A stretch of DNA of 53,277 nt from Porphyridium purpureum (Eukaryota; Rhodophyta; Bangiophyceae; Porphyridiales; Porphyridiaceae), in contig VRMN01000029.1 in the NCBI GenBank assembly GCA_008690995.1, forward strand, positions 1 to 53,277, read 5' to 3'. Below are positions 21,293 through 31,256 of the stretch, piece by piece. How positions within the stretch are numbered: the stretch's first letter is position 1; every line of letters starts with the position of its first letter. Both the position numbers and the translations under genes were made by a program. The notes below the pieces were generated by a model. It made no database searches. It worked only from the letters and a program-made list of their open reading frames with translations, and was not told where the DNA came from.

Positions 21293-22618
21293 ATGGCGCG
21301 GATATTTCCTTTGGCTTGCGCTCTCTCCATCGCGCTGCTTGCGACCTTGTCTTCGTGGCACTATGCAGTTGCCCAGGAGTTCTGCCAGTGGGTCGAGCTG
21401 TACGACCCGTGCGTCGCCGTGGGGACACTGGCCCTGGTTCTAAACTCAGAAGGCCCGATTGCATGCACAGCCGTCCCCGCGACATGTCTCAGTGGGTTCC
21501 CAGAGTGCACGTTGCAGCCCTGCCAGAAATACGTCGAGTATGAGGAAGCCGAGCAGAAGATGGTGCTCGAATTCAAGGATGTTTCGGAGGTATCGTTGGA
21601 ATTTTCCGCCTTACCTGTGGACGTTTTGGTAGATTATGGCGAAGGGACGGTGACGGCATACACGATCATGGGGACATTCGTGCACACTTACAGTTCTCAG
21701 GGATGCTATCGCGTCGAAATCTCGGGAAGTCTGGGTGGAATCAGGTTCAAGGACGGGGTGACTGCTGTGGCTGCTTGGGGCGAGCTTGGTCTGACCTCGT
21801 TGACTGAGGCTTTCAAGGAAGTCTATACACTGCAGAGTGTCCCCGCCGACATTCCGCGTACGGTCACAGATTTGAGCGCGATGTTTGTGGATTCAAGCTT
21901 CAACGGAGAGATTGGTACGTGGGATGTTTCGAAGGTGACAAACATGAACAGCATATTTTTGCATTCGAACTTCAACGGAGAAATTGACTCGTGGGACGTC
22001 TCAAGGGTAACAGACATGAAGTATATGTTTGCGTATTCAAGTTTCAACGGAGAAATTGGTTCGTGGGACGTGTCTAGTGTTGCAGACATGGACTACATGT
22101 TTGACTCTAATACTGCTTTCAGTCGTGACATATCCGGCTGGGACGTGAGCAACGTGAAGACCATGTCCCATATGTTTGTGGACTCATCTTTCAATGGAGA
22201 CATAGGCAGCTGGGATGTGTCCAGTGTGGTCAACATGCGGGATATGTTCCGGTTTTCTTCATTCAATCAAGATATTGGCGCATGGAACACGTCCGGCGTG
22301 ACAAATATGCAGTACATGTTTGTTGATGCACCGTTTAACCAGAATATTTCAAACTGGGACGTAAGCAGTGTGACAGACATGTCTGGCATGTTTTGGGGTG
22401 CCGCTTCCTTCAACCAGGACATTTCTAACTGGGACGTCAGCAGTGTGACAGACATGTCCCGAATGTTTTTAGACGCCGCTTCTTTCGACCAGGACATTTC
22501 TCGTTGGGACGTCAGCAGTGTGACAAACATGATCGGCATGTTTGAGGGTGCCGCTTCGTTTGACCAGGACATCTCTGCCTGGGATGTAGGGAAGTGTCAT
22601 AAATTGCAGTGCTTTTAA
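21293..22618 (+). CDS. Secreted DUF285/BspA-type repeat protein 2
   Basis: 441 residues in the open frame. The ATG at 21293 starts a signal peptide (MARIFPLACALSIALLATL) closely matching its paralogue at 14836. A Cys-rich segment, a PKD-like segment with DYGEGT and GCYRVEISG, and about twelve DUF285 units of 24-25 residues (WDVSSVTDMSGMF type) follow. The frame ends abruptly after WDVGKCHKLQCF. One base over, the expected ending continues (SVINC, LTCDF, ANCATITCA, stop at 22679), matching the Cys pattern after the last repeat in the paralogue. The gene therefore probably has a single-base change near 22590 and a true end near 22679. Unlike its paralogue it has no Tyr-Pro-Cys tail. Likely exported to the cell surface; substrate unknown. 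Confidence 0.85.
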   Translation: MARIFPLACALSIALLATLSSWHYAVAQEFCQWVELYDPCVAVGTLALVLNSEGPIACTAVPATCLSGFPECTLQPCQKYVEYEEAEQKMVLEFKDVSEVSLEFSALPVDVLVDYGEGTVTAYTIMGTFVHTYSSQGCYRVEISGSLGGIRFKDGVTAVAAWGELGLTSLTEAFKEVYTLQSVPADIPRTVTDLSAMFVDSSFNGEIGTWDVSKVTNMNSIFLHSNFNGEIDSWDVSRVTDMKYMFAYSSFNGEIGSWDVSSVADMDYMFDSNTAFSRDISGWDVSNVKTMSHMFVDSSFNGDIGSWDVSSVVNMRDMFRFSSFNQDIGAWNTSGVTNMQYMFVDAPFNQNISNWDVSSVTDMSGMFWGAASFNQDISNWDVSSVTDMSRMFLDAASFDQDISRWDVSSVTNMIGMFEGAASFDQDISAWDVGKCHKLQCF

Positions 22619-22843
22619 TATCGGTTCTCCGCTGACATGCGACTTTTCGGCGAATTGCGCGACAATCACGTGCGCTTGAGCTCGCGGTGACAGGTCGACG
22701 GCATTTCGCCATGACGATCTGGTGGCAATTCCCGACGGAGACGTCGCACGATTGTGGAGTTGTGGGGCTTTGTCAGTGTTCCAGAGTCCATCGTGAAGAT
22801 GTGTTTGTTTTCCGTGGTGACAAGCGTTTAGCAAGTGGGTCGC

Positions 22844-22897
22844 GCCTGAAAGGGGTACCGAGCCTGAAAGGTGTACCGAGCCTGAAAGGTGTACCGA
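22844..22897. repeat. 18-base tandem repeat, 3 copies
   Basis: Three units of CCTGAAAGGTGTACCGAG, the first with one substitution. The surrounding short open frame would read Leu-Lys-Gly-Val-Pro-Ser three times, but no gene is supported there. Confidence 0.9.
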
Positions 22898-23660
22898 GCC
22901 GGCACGCTCACATCGTCGCACAATTAACGCGCACTTGTGCCTCTCTTTCTTGCTAGAGGGAACACACCATGGAGGGAGATGGCTACGATACGATATCCAA
23001 AGTGGCAAGAGACGGCCGGAGTCCCAAAGTAACAGTGCATTTATTCTGTGTAGAGCTGGGCTGGCACATCGTGGCGCGAGCGGTGTTTGCTAACTTTGCG
23101 ACAAACTGATGCGCATCTCAAAGGCGTGTGCGTGCGTGTTTGTGTGGATCGAAACGTGGATCAACCTTGGAAGGGCGTATGAGATCACATGCGCCTCTGT
23201 GCACTTTAAACTGACCAAGTAGACACGATAAATGAGAGACTCAGTAGCATTCACAAGAACACCTTACTACAACACCTCTGAAGAGCCTCTGCTTCTAAGC
23301 TAGGTCCTTAATCGCGTGCGGCTTCCGTGCTGCCCTGCATTCTATACCACACCTTAAGGGCAAAGACCATCACTGCCGCTTCGATTTGAGATGTCACTTG
23401 ACCGCCTTCTTTGGTCCTGAATTCGTCCACAGTGCTTGTGGACGTCCCGCAAAGTGGCGGTCGCGCCCTGCCACACCGTGCCACCTTGGCCACCGCGTGC
23501 AGTCCAGTGTCGCGGTGCCGGTGAAAGAAGCTTCCAGTGACGTAAGTTCGCACGGTTTCAAATACCATGTGTTGAACGAAGGGGCGCCGAAACAAGGGGT
23601 CGCGCCCGACAAAGTGCAGACGTATGACGTTTGAAACCCTGTCAAAATGTGCCGAGGGGT
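22898..23660. other. No recognised gene
   Basis: Mixed-composition DNA without family motifs. 23390-23640 is open on both strands but gives no recognisable protein. Confidence 0.4.
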
Positions 23661-23673
23661 CGTAGCTTCGACG

Positions 23674-23725
23674 TATAAATACGCGAGCGTGCCAGTTTCC
23701 GGGGCACGCTCAGGTCCAAAATAAA
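23674..23725 (+). promoter_or_regulatory. TATA box closely followed by AATAAA (solo-LTR-like)
   Basis: TATAAATA at 23674-23681 and AATAAA at 23720-23725, only 38 bases apart. A promoter followed this closely by a poly(A) signal is typical of the U3-R part of an LTR. No partner LTR or retroelement frame was seen nearby, so this may be an old solo LTR or simply two unrelated AT-rich motifs. Confidence 0.3.
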
Positions 23726-24031
23726 GAGACACAACGGTGACGAGAACAAACAAAAGGTGTCCTGGAAAGTCAGCTCACGTAGAAGTCGGCAAACTTCCCC
23801 GCGACAGCGGTCAGGGGAGCCGATTGTAACCGTTAAGCAACAAGGCCGGATTCTACGACATCCAGGGTACAGTCAAAGTCGCTGACCCTGTGGCTATAGC
23901 AGTGCTAAAGTTAGCAACACGCAAGGGTCCTTGCTCGTGTCACGAACGGCATGGGCGTGTCCAGCAAATCGGGGGCCTCTGCTTATGATGCACCGGAACC
24001 ACGCACGCGCGGGTCTCGTCCGCGAACAGGG

Positions 24032-24038
24032 TATAAAA
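24032..24038 (+). promoter_or_regulatory. TATAAAA box
   Basis: TATAAAA within GC-rich DNA about 370 bases upstream of the membrane-protein frame starting at 24399. A possible promoter for that gene. Confidence 0.3.
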
Positions 24039-24398
24039 CGACAAGCTCGTCGACAACGAGTGAGCTTTAGTAGTTTAGAAGACGAAACAGAGAGATGATA
24101 AAGAGTACAAAACAAGATATTGTATCGTTCTAGGATTGAGTTCCTTGCACCAGTCGATTAAGTTCAACCGTGCAAACCCAGCACAGCTGGGATATAGTTT
24201 CTCATCTCTCACGTATCCCGTGATTCACAACAGCCGGCGTATGCTGACACTGGACACCCGACGGGCGGGTGTACACTGTACCGCGCGGTACAGTACTGCG
24301 CGTGTCCGCTGGCCGGCTGCGCGTCCAGGCGGGCAGGCGAGGATGCACCCCGGGTCCCTTCCACGTCAACCGCTGCTGTGTGTGGGTTGTCGGTAACG

Positions 24399-26315
24399 AT
24401 GCTCGTGAAGTGGGAAGTGAGCGTGTCAGGGAGAGCGAGATTGACCGGATGGGTGGGATTGGTGGTATGGGTGGGATTGGTGGTATCCGTGCGATTGGTA
24501 GAAAAGGTGGGAGTGGTGAGATTGACGGGATGGCTGGGTTTGTGGGATGGGAAGAGGAGGAATGAGGGAAAGAGGAGACTGACGTTGGTCGGAGAAGACA
24601 GGTTGAGGAGCACGACGGCTGCGCGGGGCGTTGGGGTCTGGGGGTCTACGAGGGGTGGGCGTGTTTGTGTCTGTGCAGAGGATGCGGCGGGGACGACGTG
24701 CAGGCATTTGCGGGTCGCGGGCCTCGTTGTGCTGGGCGTGCTGGGCGCGCTGATGATGATGGCGGTGTGCGCACCGGCGAGCGCGCTCGTACAGCATAGT
24801 GCACGCGGCGGCGCGCAACGTGTGCGAGTGGAGCGCGCGGTGGTGCGGCGGGAGGATGACGATGGGGACGCCGACGACGAAGACAGGAATGATGGCCTGG
24901 ATCAAATCACCTGGTCAAAGGAGGAGCTCAAGGAAGCGTTCTTCTTGCAATTCGTCTCCTTCACGAATGACGCCGAATCCTGGCTCAACAATGTGGTGTA
25001 CAGCGACGGCAAAATGGAGGGTATGTTCGCGTCATGCACCAAGGAGAAGGCCGCGGCACTGGATGCAGAGTCGTGCTACATGTTCAATGCAAACGTCGAG
25101 ACCATTTATGGCGAATTCTTCACCGAGGCGGAGCTCGACAACTACAAGTTTAAGGAGCCGGTTCTCACGAGCATCGCGAATGGCGGCCCGGCGCCTACGA
25201 TTGACGAGTTTGTCTTGGACGTCGAGGAGATGGAGGGTATTTTCTCCGGCACCTTCGATTGCAAGATGGAACACAGGGATAAAGTGTTTGCATTCGAGGT
25301 GTCCTTCCAGATTCTGGACGACTATTCAATCACGTTCTATGTGCTCAAGACTTGTGGTGGTGGTGCAAATGCGGATATCAAGTTGGGTTACCTCAACAAA
25401 CATAGAGATTTGGTTGCGTTCGACGCAAACAAGCCGCTCTCAGTGCCCGGTACAATATCTACCACGACGGTTTTTATGTATTTGGATAGCGAGACGGCAG
25501 AAGTGGCGTACAAAAGGCCAACCGTACAGGTAGACGATCCATCCGTTGTCAGAATCAAACTGCGGCAGGGTTCGACGGGTGGCGTGCTCACGTCGGTACC
25601 CACGTTTATTGACGTCTGGTACGATTGCTTGGCTCGAAAGAAGACGATGATCTCCTTGACAGTGTCGATGCCTCCATACGAAGACGTGATCATGAAGTGG
25701 GAGAAGGACTGCAACATTGCCGACCAGATCACGATGAGCATCGGCACCACCTCGGATAGCGCGAATGTGTACGATAGCGGGAAGACTGGTGCGGCGTTTG
25801 GCGTTGTTTACAGCAACTTGGACGAAATCGACAACGCACATTATACAGTGCCTGTGGGCAAGACTTCGATCATGTTTTTCTTGGCTAACAACTTTCCAAG
25901 TGAAGGTGATGGCGTTGACATTTCCATCGGAAGAATTGTTGTCACCAAGAGTAACCCGCTCGTGCTGGGTGCGGTGGTGGCACCGAATCCAAAGTCGCCC
26001 ATTCGGCCCTCGGGAGGTGTCTTGGCGTCCGGAGATTCAGCGATCATCACGGTCAACTTCATTTGCAAGCGCGCCGGTCGGTCCAACGTTCTTGTGACAC
26101 TTCCCATTGTTGACGGCAAAAATATCGAGTTTGGATTCACCAAACTGTGCGAAAACTCACAAAAGGTCAAGGAAGAGGGATTTCTGGTCACTGTGTCGTC
26201 TTCCTTTTACCTGATGATATTCGCCGGTGTTGTCGCGCTCGGTGTGGTCATGTTTGGCGGCAAAAAGGCGTACGACGCTTTCAAGGCTAAAGCCATGGGG
26301 TATGCCCAGACCTGA
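24399..26315 (+). CDS. Unrecognised type I membrane protein with four Cys-paired modules
   Basis: Up to 638 residues from the first in-frame ATG. I do not recognise the family. A hydrophobic stretch (~24711-24781: VAGLVVLGVLGALMMMAV, then APASA) looks like a signal peptide. An acidic Asp/Glu run follows. Then come four modules, each with two Cys about 30-38 residues apart and beta-rich spacing, closing with WEKDC or TKLC type ends. A single membrane helix (FYLMIFAGVVALGVVMF) and a short basic tail complete it. The first ~115 residues from 24399 are G-rich low-complexity sequence and are probably leader. An ATG at 24679 is one base out of frame but would place the signal peptide at the extreme N-terminus, so a one-base error between 24680 and 24710 is likely. 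The last ~500 residues are solid coding sequence. Possibly a surface or endomembrane receptor-like protein; this is inference. Confidence 0.8.
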   Translation: MLVKWEVSVSGRARLTGWVGLVVWVGLVVSVRLVEKVGVVRLTGWLGLWDGKRRNEGKRRLTLVGEDRLRSTTAARGVGVWGSTRGGRVCVCAEDAAGTTCRHLRVAGLVVLGVLGALMMMAVCAPASALVQHSARGGAQRVRVERAVVRREDDDGDADDEDRNDGLDQITWSKEELKEAFFLQFVSFTNDAESWLNNVVYSDGKMEGMFASCTKEKAAALDAESCYMFNANVETIYGEFFTEAELDNYKFKEPVLTSIANGGPAPTIDEFVLDVEEMEGIFSGTFDCKMEHRDKVFAFEVSFQILDDYSITFYVLKTCGGGANADIKLGYLNKHRDLVAFDANKPLSVPGTISTTTVFMYLDSETAEVAYKRPTVQVDDPSVVRIKLRQGSTGGVLTSVPTFIDVWYDCLARKKTMISLTVSMPPYEDVIMKWEKDCNIADQITMSIGTTSDSANVYDSGKTGAAFGVVYSNLDEIDNAHYTVPVGKTSIMFFLANNFPSEGDGVDISIGRIVVTKSNPLVLGAVVAPNPKSPIRPSGGVLASGDSAIITVNFICKRAGRSNVLVTLPIVDGKNIEFGFTKLCENSQKVKEEGFLVTVSSSFYLMIFAGVVALGVVMFGGKKAYDAFKAKAMGYAQT

Positions 26316-27640
26316 CACGGCACGAAAGTCGTTTGAATCTCCTGATTATTACAGTCCTTCCAGCTTTTGCAACATATGTCTTGTGCTCTCAAAATGTAGG
26401 AAGGGAATGATCTTCAGACAGATTGCAAGGTAGAAGCGGGCAAGCGCACCGATTCCGATTTACACGAAAAGACTTGAACAGCAGAAGCGGACCCTTTCCC
26501 AATGGAAAGAAAATTGCGAAGACAAAAACTACCTTTTCCCCTGCTTCTCTGCAATCGGGAAAGCACGTTCATTCATCTCGTCATTCGTGAACTTTTTCCT
26601 CGGCGAGCAAGCGAGGACAAAGGCAGAAGACTGAGAGATTATCTATTTGTTCGACGAACGACTGCCACGGGCACCAAAAAGACGGTCGCTGACTTGCAGC
26701 TGCTGGCCAACCTCCATTCAACTAGAAGCCGCTTGATATGCTCTCGGTCAAAGCGTCCTGCGTCGAGGACCACCTGTCTTTCCTTCTGCTTGCATCGAGG
26801 CTCCGGTACATGCAAGACACAACGCGCAATTTTCAAAGCGTTCTTCGCTTTCCCAGACCATCTGCCTGATCGGTGATGAAACGAGTCTCGCTCAGCACCA
26901 GCACCTCAAAGCGGGCACACTTGCATTGCGGAGGAGCCGTTTCCTATGGAGATCAGAATCATAGGCGTGTCGTCGCATGGATCCGCGCAGTTGACGGCTG
27001 CATCAAGCCCACAAGCAGTTGGACCGCGTTTCATTGGTTCCTTGTGCTCAGCTTTTCGTAGAATGCCCAGACCGAAGCAGTGTCCTGACCTGGAGAAACG
27101 TGGCGCACGCATCATGTTAACTTGTTGAGATATCTACAATGTTCCAATACACTAGCAACCAGTCCACAGACTCTTCCAAACAGTTCGGCGAAGCTCACAT
27201 CAATGGCGTATGAATACAAGCATTCCACTCAGCCTGGCAGGCGTCCATGTCTAGAAACTCAACGATGTACGCGCCGTGGCCACGATTCTTAGCAATATGC
27301 AACTTTATGTATCCCGACCGACTCCTAGCGATTGCATCTGTAAATCAGTCAAGAGCAACTTCATGCAGCGCAGGTGAATCAACCCCAAATGCTCGTTCCA
27401 GCTGGTGATTTATGAAGTGCGACCAAAACTGTTGAAATATGTTGAAAATGGCTCGTCGTTCGCGCAATTCGCCACTCGGCCTCCGTGCCCGGCGCACCGC
27501 GCAGGCTCTCTGCCTTCGCCGGAGATTCTCTCAAGTAAACTAATGGAGCACCGTTTGCTTCTATACCTTCAGCCAAAAACCTCTGCCTCTATGTCTCTTG
27601 CCTCTCGCGTCTTCCGTGCGCTCCACTCGCCCTTTTATGC
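26316..27640. other. Relic-bearing region, no identified gene
   Basis: Minus-strand fragments at 26639-26836 (CKQKERQVVLDAGRFDRE) and 26906-27115 read like former coding DNA but match nothing I know and are broken. The rest shows no gene. Confidence 0.35.
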
Positions 27641-27651
27641 TCATCGTCTTT

Positions 27652-27715
27652 ACGGGAAACCATGCAATCCGAAACCGTGTAGTCCGAAACCGTGCCACCT
27701 GAAACTGTGCCTCTT
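27652..27715. repeat. 15-base degenerate tandem repeat, about 4 copies
   Basis: Units of the type CCGAAACCGTGnnnn. On the minus strand the units read GGTTTCGG and lie just upstream of ATAAAAGGG (~27632), as upstream repeats near a TATA box sometimes do. No gene is tied to it. Confidence 0.6.
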
Positions 27716-27849
27716 GAGTTGGAGTGGGTTGTCGAATTCCAACAAAAATTGGCACACACAAAGACATAGCTTCATAAACCGGCGGTCTATGAAAGTCAGT
27801 CAGGCCGGGCGGTTGATTCAGTTCTGACGGGCATTACGGCCGCACTCGA

Positions 27850-28790
27850 GCGTGATCACAAGGTCGCTTCATTCGCTTTTTTCGTGCACCGTTCGTCAAG
27901 TTTGTGGTCCAGGAAAGCAAGGCGAGGAAGGCGTAGGTGAGGAGTCGTCTGGGAGTTCAGTGTCGTCGGCTCGTGTGCTTCCGAAAATAGCTACAGAGAC
28001 CGGGGAGCGAGATGCGGCGCAGCACGAGGACAACAACCCAGATGTGGCGCATGCGGAGCGCACCGAAGCGGGCAAGAGGAAACCTATGCCGCGTGGGTGT
28101 AGATATTCGTTGGTGTTTCCACTTGCGTGTTTTAGCGAAGCTGAGGGGGACGATACGAAAGACTCATTGGATGGCTCTTTCGTCAGCCCATGCACTGAAT
28201 GTGGAAAGATGGGCGGCATTGGGAGCGTCCTACGTGCCCATGAGCCTGAGACTGATCAAGTGATTCTGACTGAAGTGGAAAAAGGAAGGCGACTCGGTGA
28301 GCGCGGAAGGTGAGCCGCCGCCATCCGACGAAGCGACTCCCTGCTCATCCACGTGACCCAGCCAAGGCGCCTAAGCGGGGCATTGAGCTGCAGTCAGCTG
28401 GTGTTGTCGTCGCTCCTGACGTACCGACTACTGCTGCAACCTTGACTTCTGAACCGGGCCCCTTTGACGGGCCTCTCGTCGGTTCCCTTCAGAGCCATGA
28501 CTGGTGAAGAAAATAAGTTTGCTTAAGTGGCAGGAAGCACACCGGCACCTGAAAAAGGACGGCACTACGGTAGCACTGGAGACGGCAACAGCGTCGACTG
28601 TACAGATAATATCGAGAAGCGCTTGGAACGTTATGGGCACCTACATGGGTGAAAAGATGCGATCTTCGCGGCAGACATTGTGTAGCCGGCAGATGAGGTG
28701 TACGACGGCGTGACCCTGGCGGCATCCCCTTACCGGCAGATTGCGATCAAGGAGGCGGCGCGTCTGGCATGTCCTGAGGAAATGTAGTCG
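27850..28790 (+). pseudogene. Unassigned plus-strand coding relic
   Basis: Plus-strand stretches in different frames have protein-like composition: an acidic Ser/Glu-rich part (27900-28080), CTECGKMGG (~28192), WKKEGDSVSAEGE (~28275), and VYDGVTLAASPYRQ with IKEAARLACPEE near the end (~28700-28780). Stops and frame changes separate them. No family can be named. It ends just before the inverted EEP-like relic. Confidence 0.3.
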
Positions 28791-28799
28791 GAGTTTCAT

Positions 28800-29460
28800 T
28801 CGAGGGCGCCTTGTTCAAAAGCTTGAGCTCAGGTTTCCGCGTGTTCATATCCCCTGCTATCAAAACCGCTGCCTTGTGTCCCAGCAGCGAGGTCATCAGT
28901 GACAGCTGTTCGAGTCGCGTGCTTGCAACCTTCCTTGAAGGGTTCCAAGTGCACGTTTACGAGAAACAGAAGCTCCTCTAGATTTAGTTTCAAGACAAGC
29001 CCCAACTCAAGTTCGGAGCCTGCTTGCTCTGGCAGCTGCATCTTGCCGAACGGATCGCGCGGCCCAAAGAGGATCTCTTCCGACTCCATTCCAATATACG
29101 TCACAATGTGCTCACAGTGACTGACAACTACTGTGTCTACTGCGCAACAATTACTCACATGGAATCCAGCCCCGCCGTTCGGAACTTCTTGCAGGTGTAC
29201 GCGGTCTGGCTGATGCACATGTTTGAATGCAGCAAGGTGTAGTTTAGAGTCAACAGCGTTCTACCCGGGTGGTGCCTGAGCAGACCGCTCGAACCTAGCC
29301 ACGTTGTACGATAGGATGCACAGTTTGAGCGGCTCCCTTGTGTGCTCCCCTTGCGCTGTGAGAAGCCCGCGACAGTCGGCCGTCGTTTGGTCACTTCCAA
29401 ATCGCTCGCGCGACACCAAGACCTGTTCTCGGCATCGCGATCAATGACTCACTCGCACAA
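28800..29460 (-). pseudogene. EEP-type (endonuclease/exonuclease/phosphatase-like) relic, copy B
   Basis: Minus-strand counterpart of the relic at 19790-20535. Recognisable pieces from its N-terminus are VSRERFGSDQTTAD (~29400), LCILSYNVARF (~29310), VHLQEVPN (~29200), EEILFGPRD, LLFLVNVHLEPF (~28965) and LIAGDMNTRKPE (~28850). SYN, LQE, VNxHL and GDMN occur in the order expected for the Mg-dependent EEP fold used by CCR4 deadenylases, exonuclease III and inositol-phosphate phosphatases. Two frames are used with stops between, so it is not functional. Better preserved than copy A at the GDMN site. Confidence 0.55.
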
Positions 29461-29829
29461 CGACAGTCGTGAAGCCGCAAACACGGGCGCTGTTGCAGCG
29501 CGTCAAGTGCGACCCAGCAAGCCGTTTTTCGCGTTCGGAGCTCTAGCTGCACAGATGCGTCGAGGGGAACTACAACCAGTCCGCAACACAGATTTCAGGG
29601 TCGCTGTGACACCGAAAGCGGACGTATACCTAGCACCCGCGTGAGCATCCAGAGATATGCAGCCACAGCCCCACGACAGCCCAAGTGCGCCAAGCACACG
29701 CTCCCCAATTCAAGGCACCAAACCAGGGCACCACGAGCATCTGCACACATGAACGAACAAAAAGCAAGCGCACGCATCAATGAACATCTGAGGTACAGCA
29801 TTCTGCGATTCAAGTGTACTCAATTTTTA
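29461..29829. other. No recognised gene
   Basis: A short open plus-strand stretch (29342-29644) has no family motif. AT content rises toward the transposon end at 29830. Confidence 0.4.
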
Positions 29830-29844
29830 AAGTGCGGACAAATA

Positions 29845-29960
29845 GGATAGGACCCCCCCAAGTTTTTCTGGACTTTATAATAAATTCGATCGTTTTACTA
29901 TATAAGGCGGTGTTCTCCACTGGAGGTACAGTGAAAAGCGCGCACAAAAAGGATAGGACC
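29845..29960. repeat. Left IR/DR pair of transposon A
   Basis: GGATAGGACC at 29845-29854 (outer) and 29951-29960 (inner), same orientation. Confidence 0.8.
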
Positions 29961-30058
29961 GGGAACAATATCAGCGACAATCCAAGGCTGCGCGCGGACA
30001 GGCGGCACAAATTTTGATCTTCGTGTGCGCTCATGTGCGACACAATCGCTCAGGTACC

Positions 30059-31020
30059 ATGCGACGCAAATGCGGACTCTCAGAGCGCGGAAAAAGAGCC
30101 ATTTTGGCCTTCAAGCCAGCATGCGACGCTCTGCAGGGAATATCGCGTAAGATAAACCACCCCGGTGGCGCAATTCGCTGCTTCTCAGCAGGTCCTGATG
30201 CCTACAGTCTCAAGTACACTTCCACCAACCCGTCGAAGCTCGCGCCGGCCGTTGTGGAAGGGATCACGAATAGTGAAAGTTTGAGCGGGCTTTTCAAAAG
30301 GCGTGACCGGTAGCCGAGGATCTGCTCCTGCGAAGGAACAAAAATTGCATCATGGACCACAGTCCGGAGCGCAATGCACCAGCAATATGCCTTTCATCGT
30401 GTGGTGAATAATCTGTCTTTTGACACTCGACCGAAAGCTAGCAAGACTTGATTGTGCCAGAGCTCAAACGTCGTTTCGTGAAAAGTGAAAAAAGATTCTT
30501 TCTTCTGACGGGAAAAGGTTCGATTTCGATGTGCTCAGATGTCTTTCACGCCGCATGGTCAAATGAGGTGGACGATACTCATTCGTGCTGGTCTAATTAT
30601 ACTGCGGGAGAAGCATCATGATCTGGGGCAAAATTTTGAGCTGTAAACGTTTGTGTTTGCACATTGGTGAAGGCAGAGTGAGTGCAGATAGGTACGTGCG
30701 CATGTTGCAGGGCAAAGAGAAGCTTCAGAAACGCCGCGATTTAGAGAACCATGGCTTCATATGGGTGAAAGAAAATACGAAGCGGCAAACTGCTGACCAA
30801 GAAGGCAGCACTTTCGAAGCAGCCATGTCCACATTATGGAGTGGTTTGAGTACTTTTCAGACTTCAGCATGGTTGCAAACGTCTGAGGAATACAGACCGC
30901 AAGATTATTGGGGACCAAAGGCAGTACGCGACCGTGGATCGGCTAAAGAGTGCTGTTTTTGCTGCGCAAGGCGCTGTTGAGCTGGCTAGCTTCAACATAC
31001 TGCATTTGTCAGTGGAAAAT
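30059..31020 (+). pseudogene. Tc1/mariner transposase relic in element A
   Basis: Begins MRRKCGLSERGKRAILAF, matching the helix-turn-helix start of Tc1 transposases, with GISRKI of the second helix about 20 residues later. After a broken middle, MIWGKILS and LHIGEGRVSADRYVRML (30618-30710) match the catalytic domain. A degraded PDLNPIENLWG-type motif, now reading like FSMVANV...YWG, lies near 30860-30920. Frame changes and stops make it inactive. Confidence 0.75.
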
Positions 31021-31120
31021 CGAATGTGGAGATGTGCGCAACGTCAGCGTGCATAGGTGGGAGGCAATCCGAGTCGATTTCGCCTGCGCCTTGCTGCGCA
31101 ATTGCACGCACAAAGTTGGG

Positions 31121-31256
31121 GGTCCTATCCTATTTGACCATCTTTTTTGTCCTTTTTCCGTGCCCTTCTTCCGTTTCTTGTCCTTTTCATACTAAAACAC
31201 TTTATTTTTAATATAAAACTCTGAAATTGAGTATAAAATTGTGGGGGGTCCTATCC
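31121..31256. repeat. Right IR/DR pair of transposon A
   Basis: GGTCCTATCC, the reverse complement of the left core, at 31121-31130 (inner) and 31247-31256 (outer). Confidence 0.8.

Noticed and set aside
11600-27180. Homology between the relics at 11.6 kb and 27.1 kb (shared GATATC..AATGTTCC..ACACTAGC-like phrase)
   Set aside because: Similarity fades within about 35 bases on either side, so it may be chance; a pairwise alignment would settle it.
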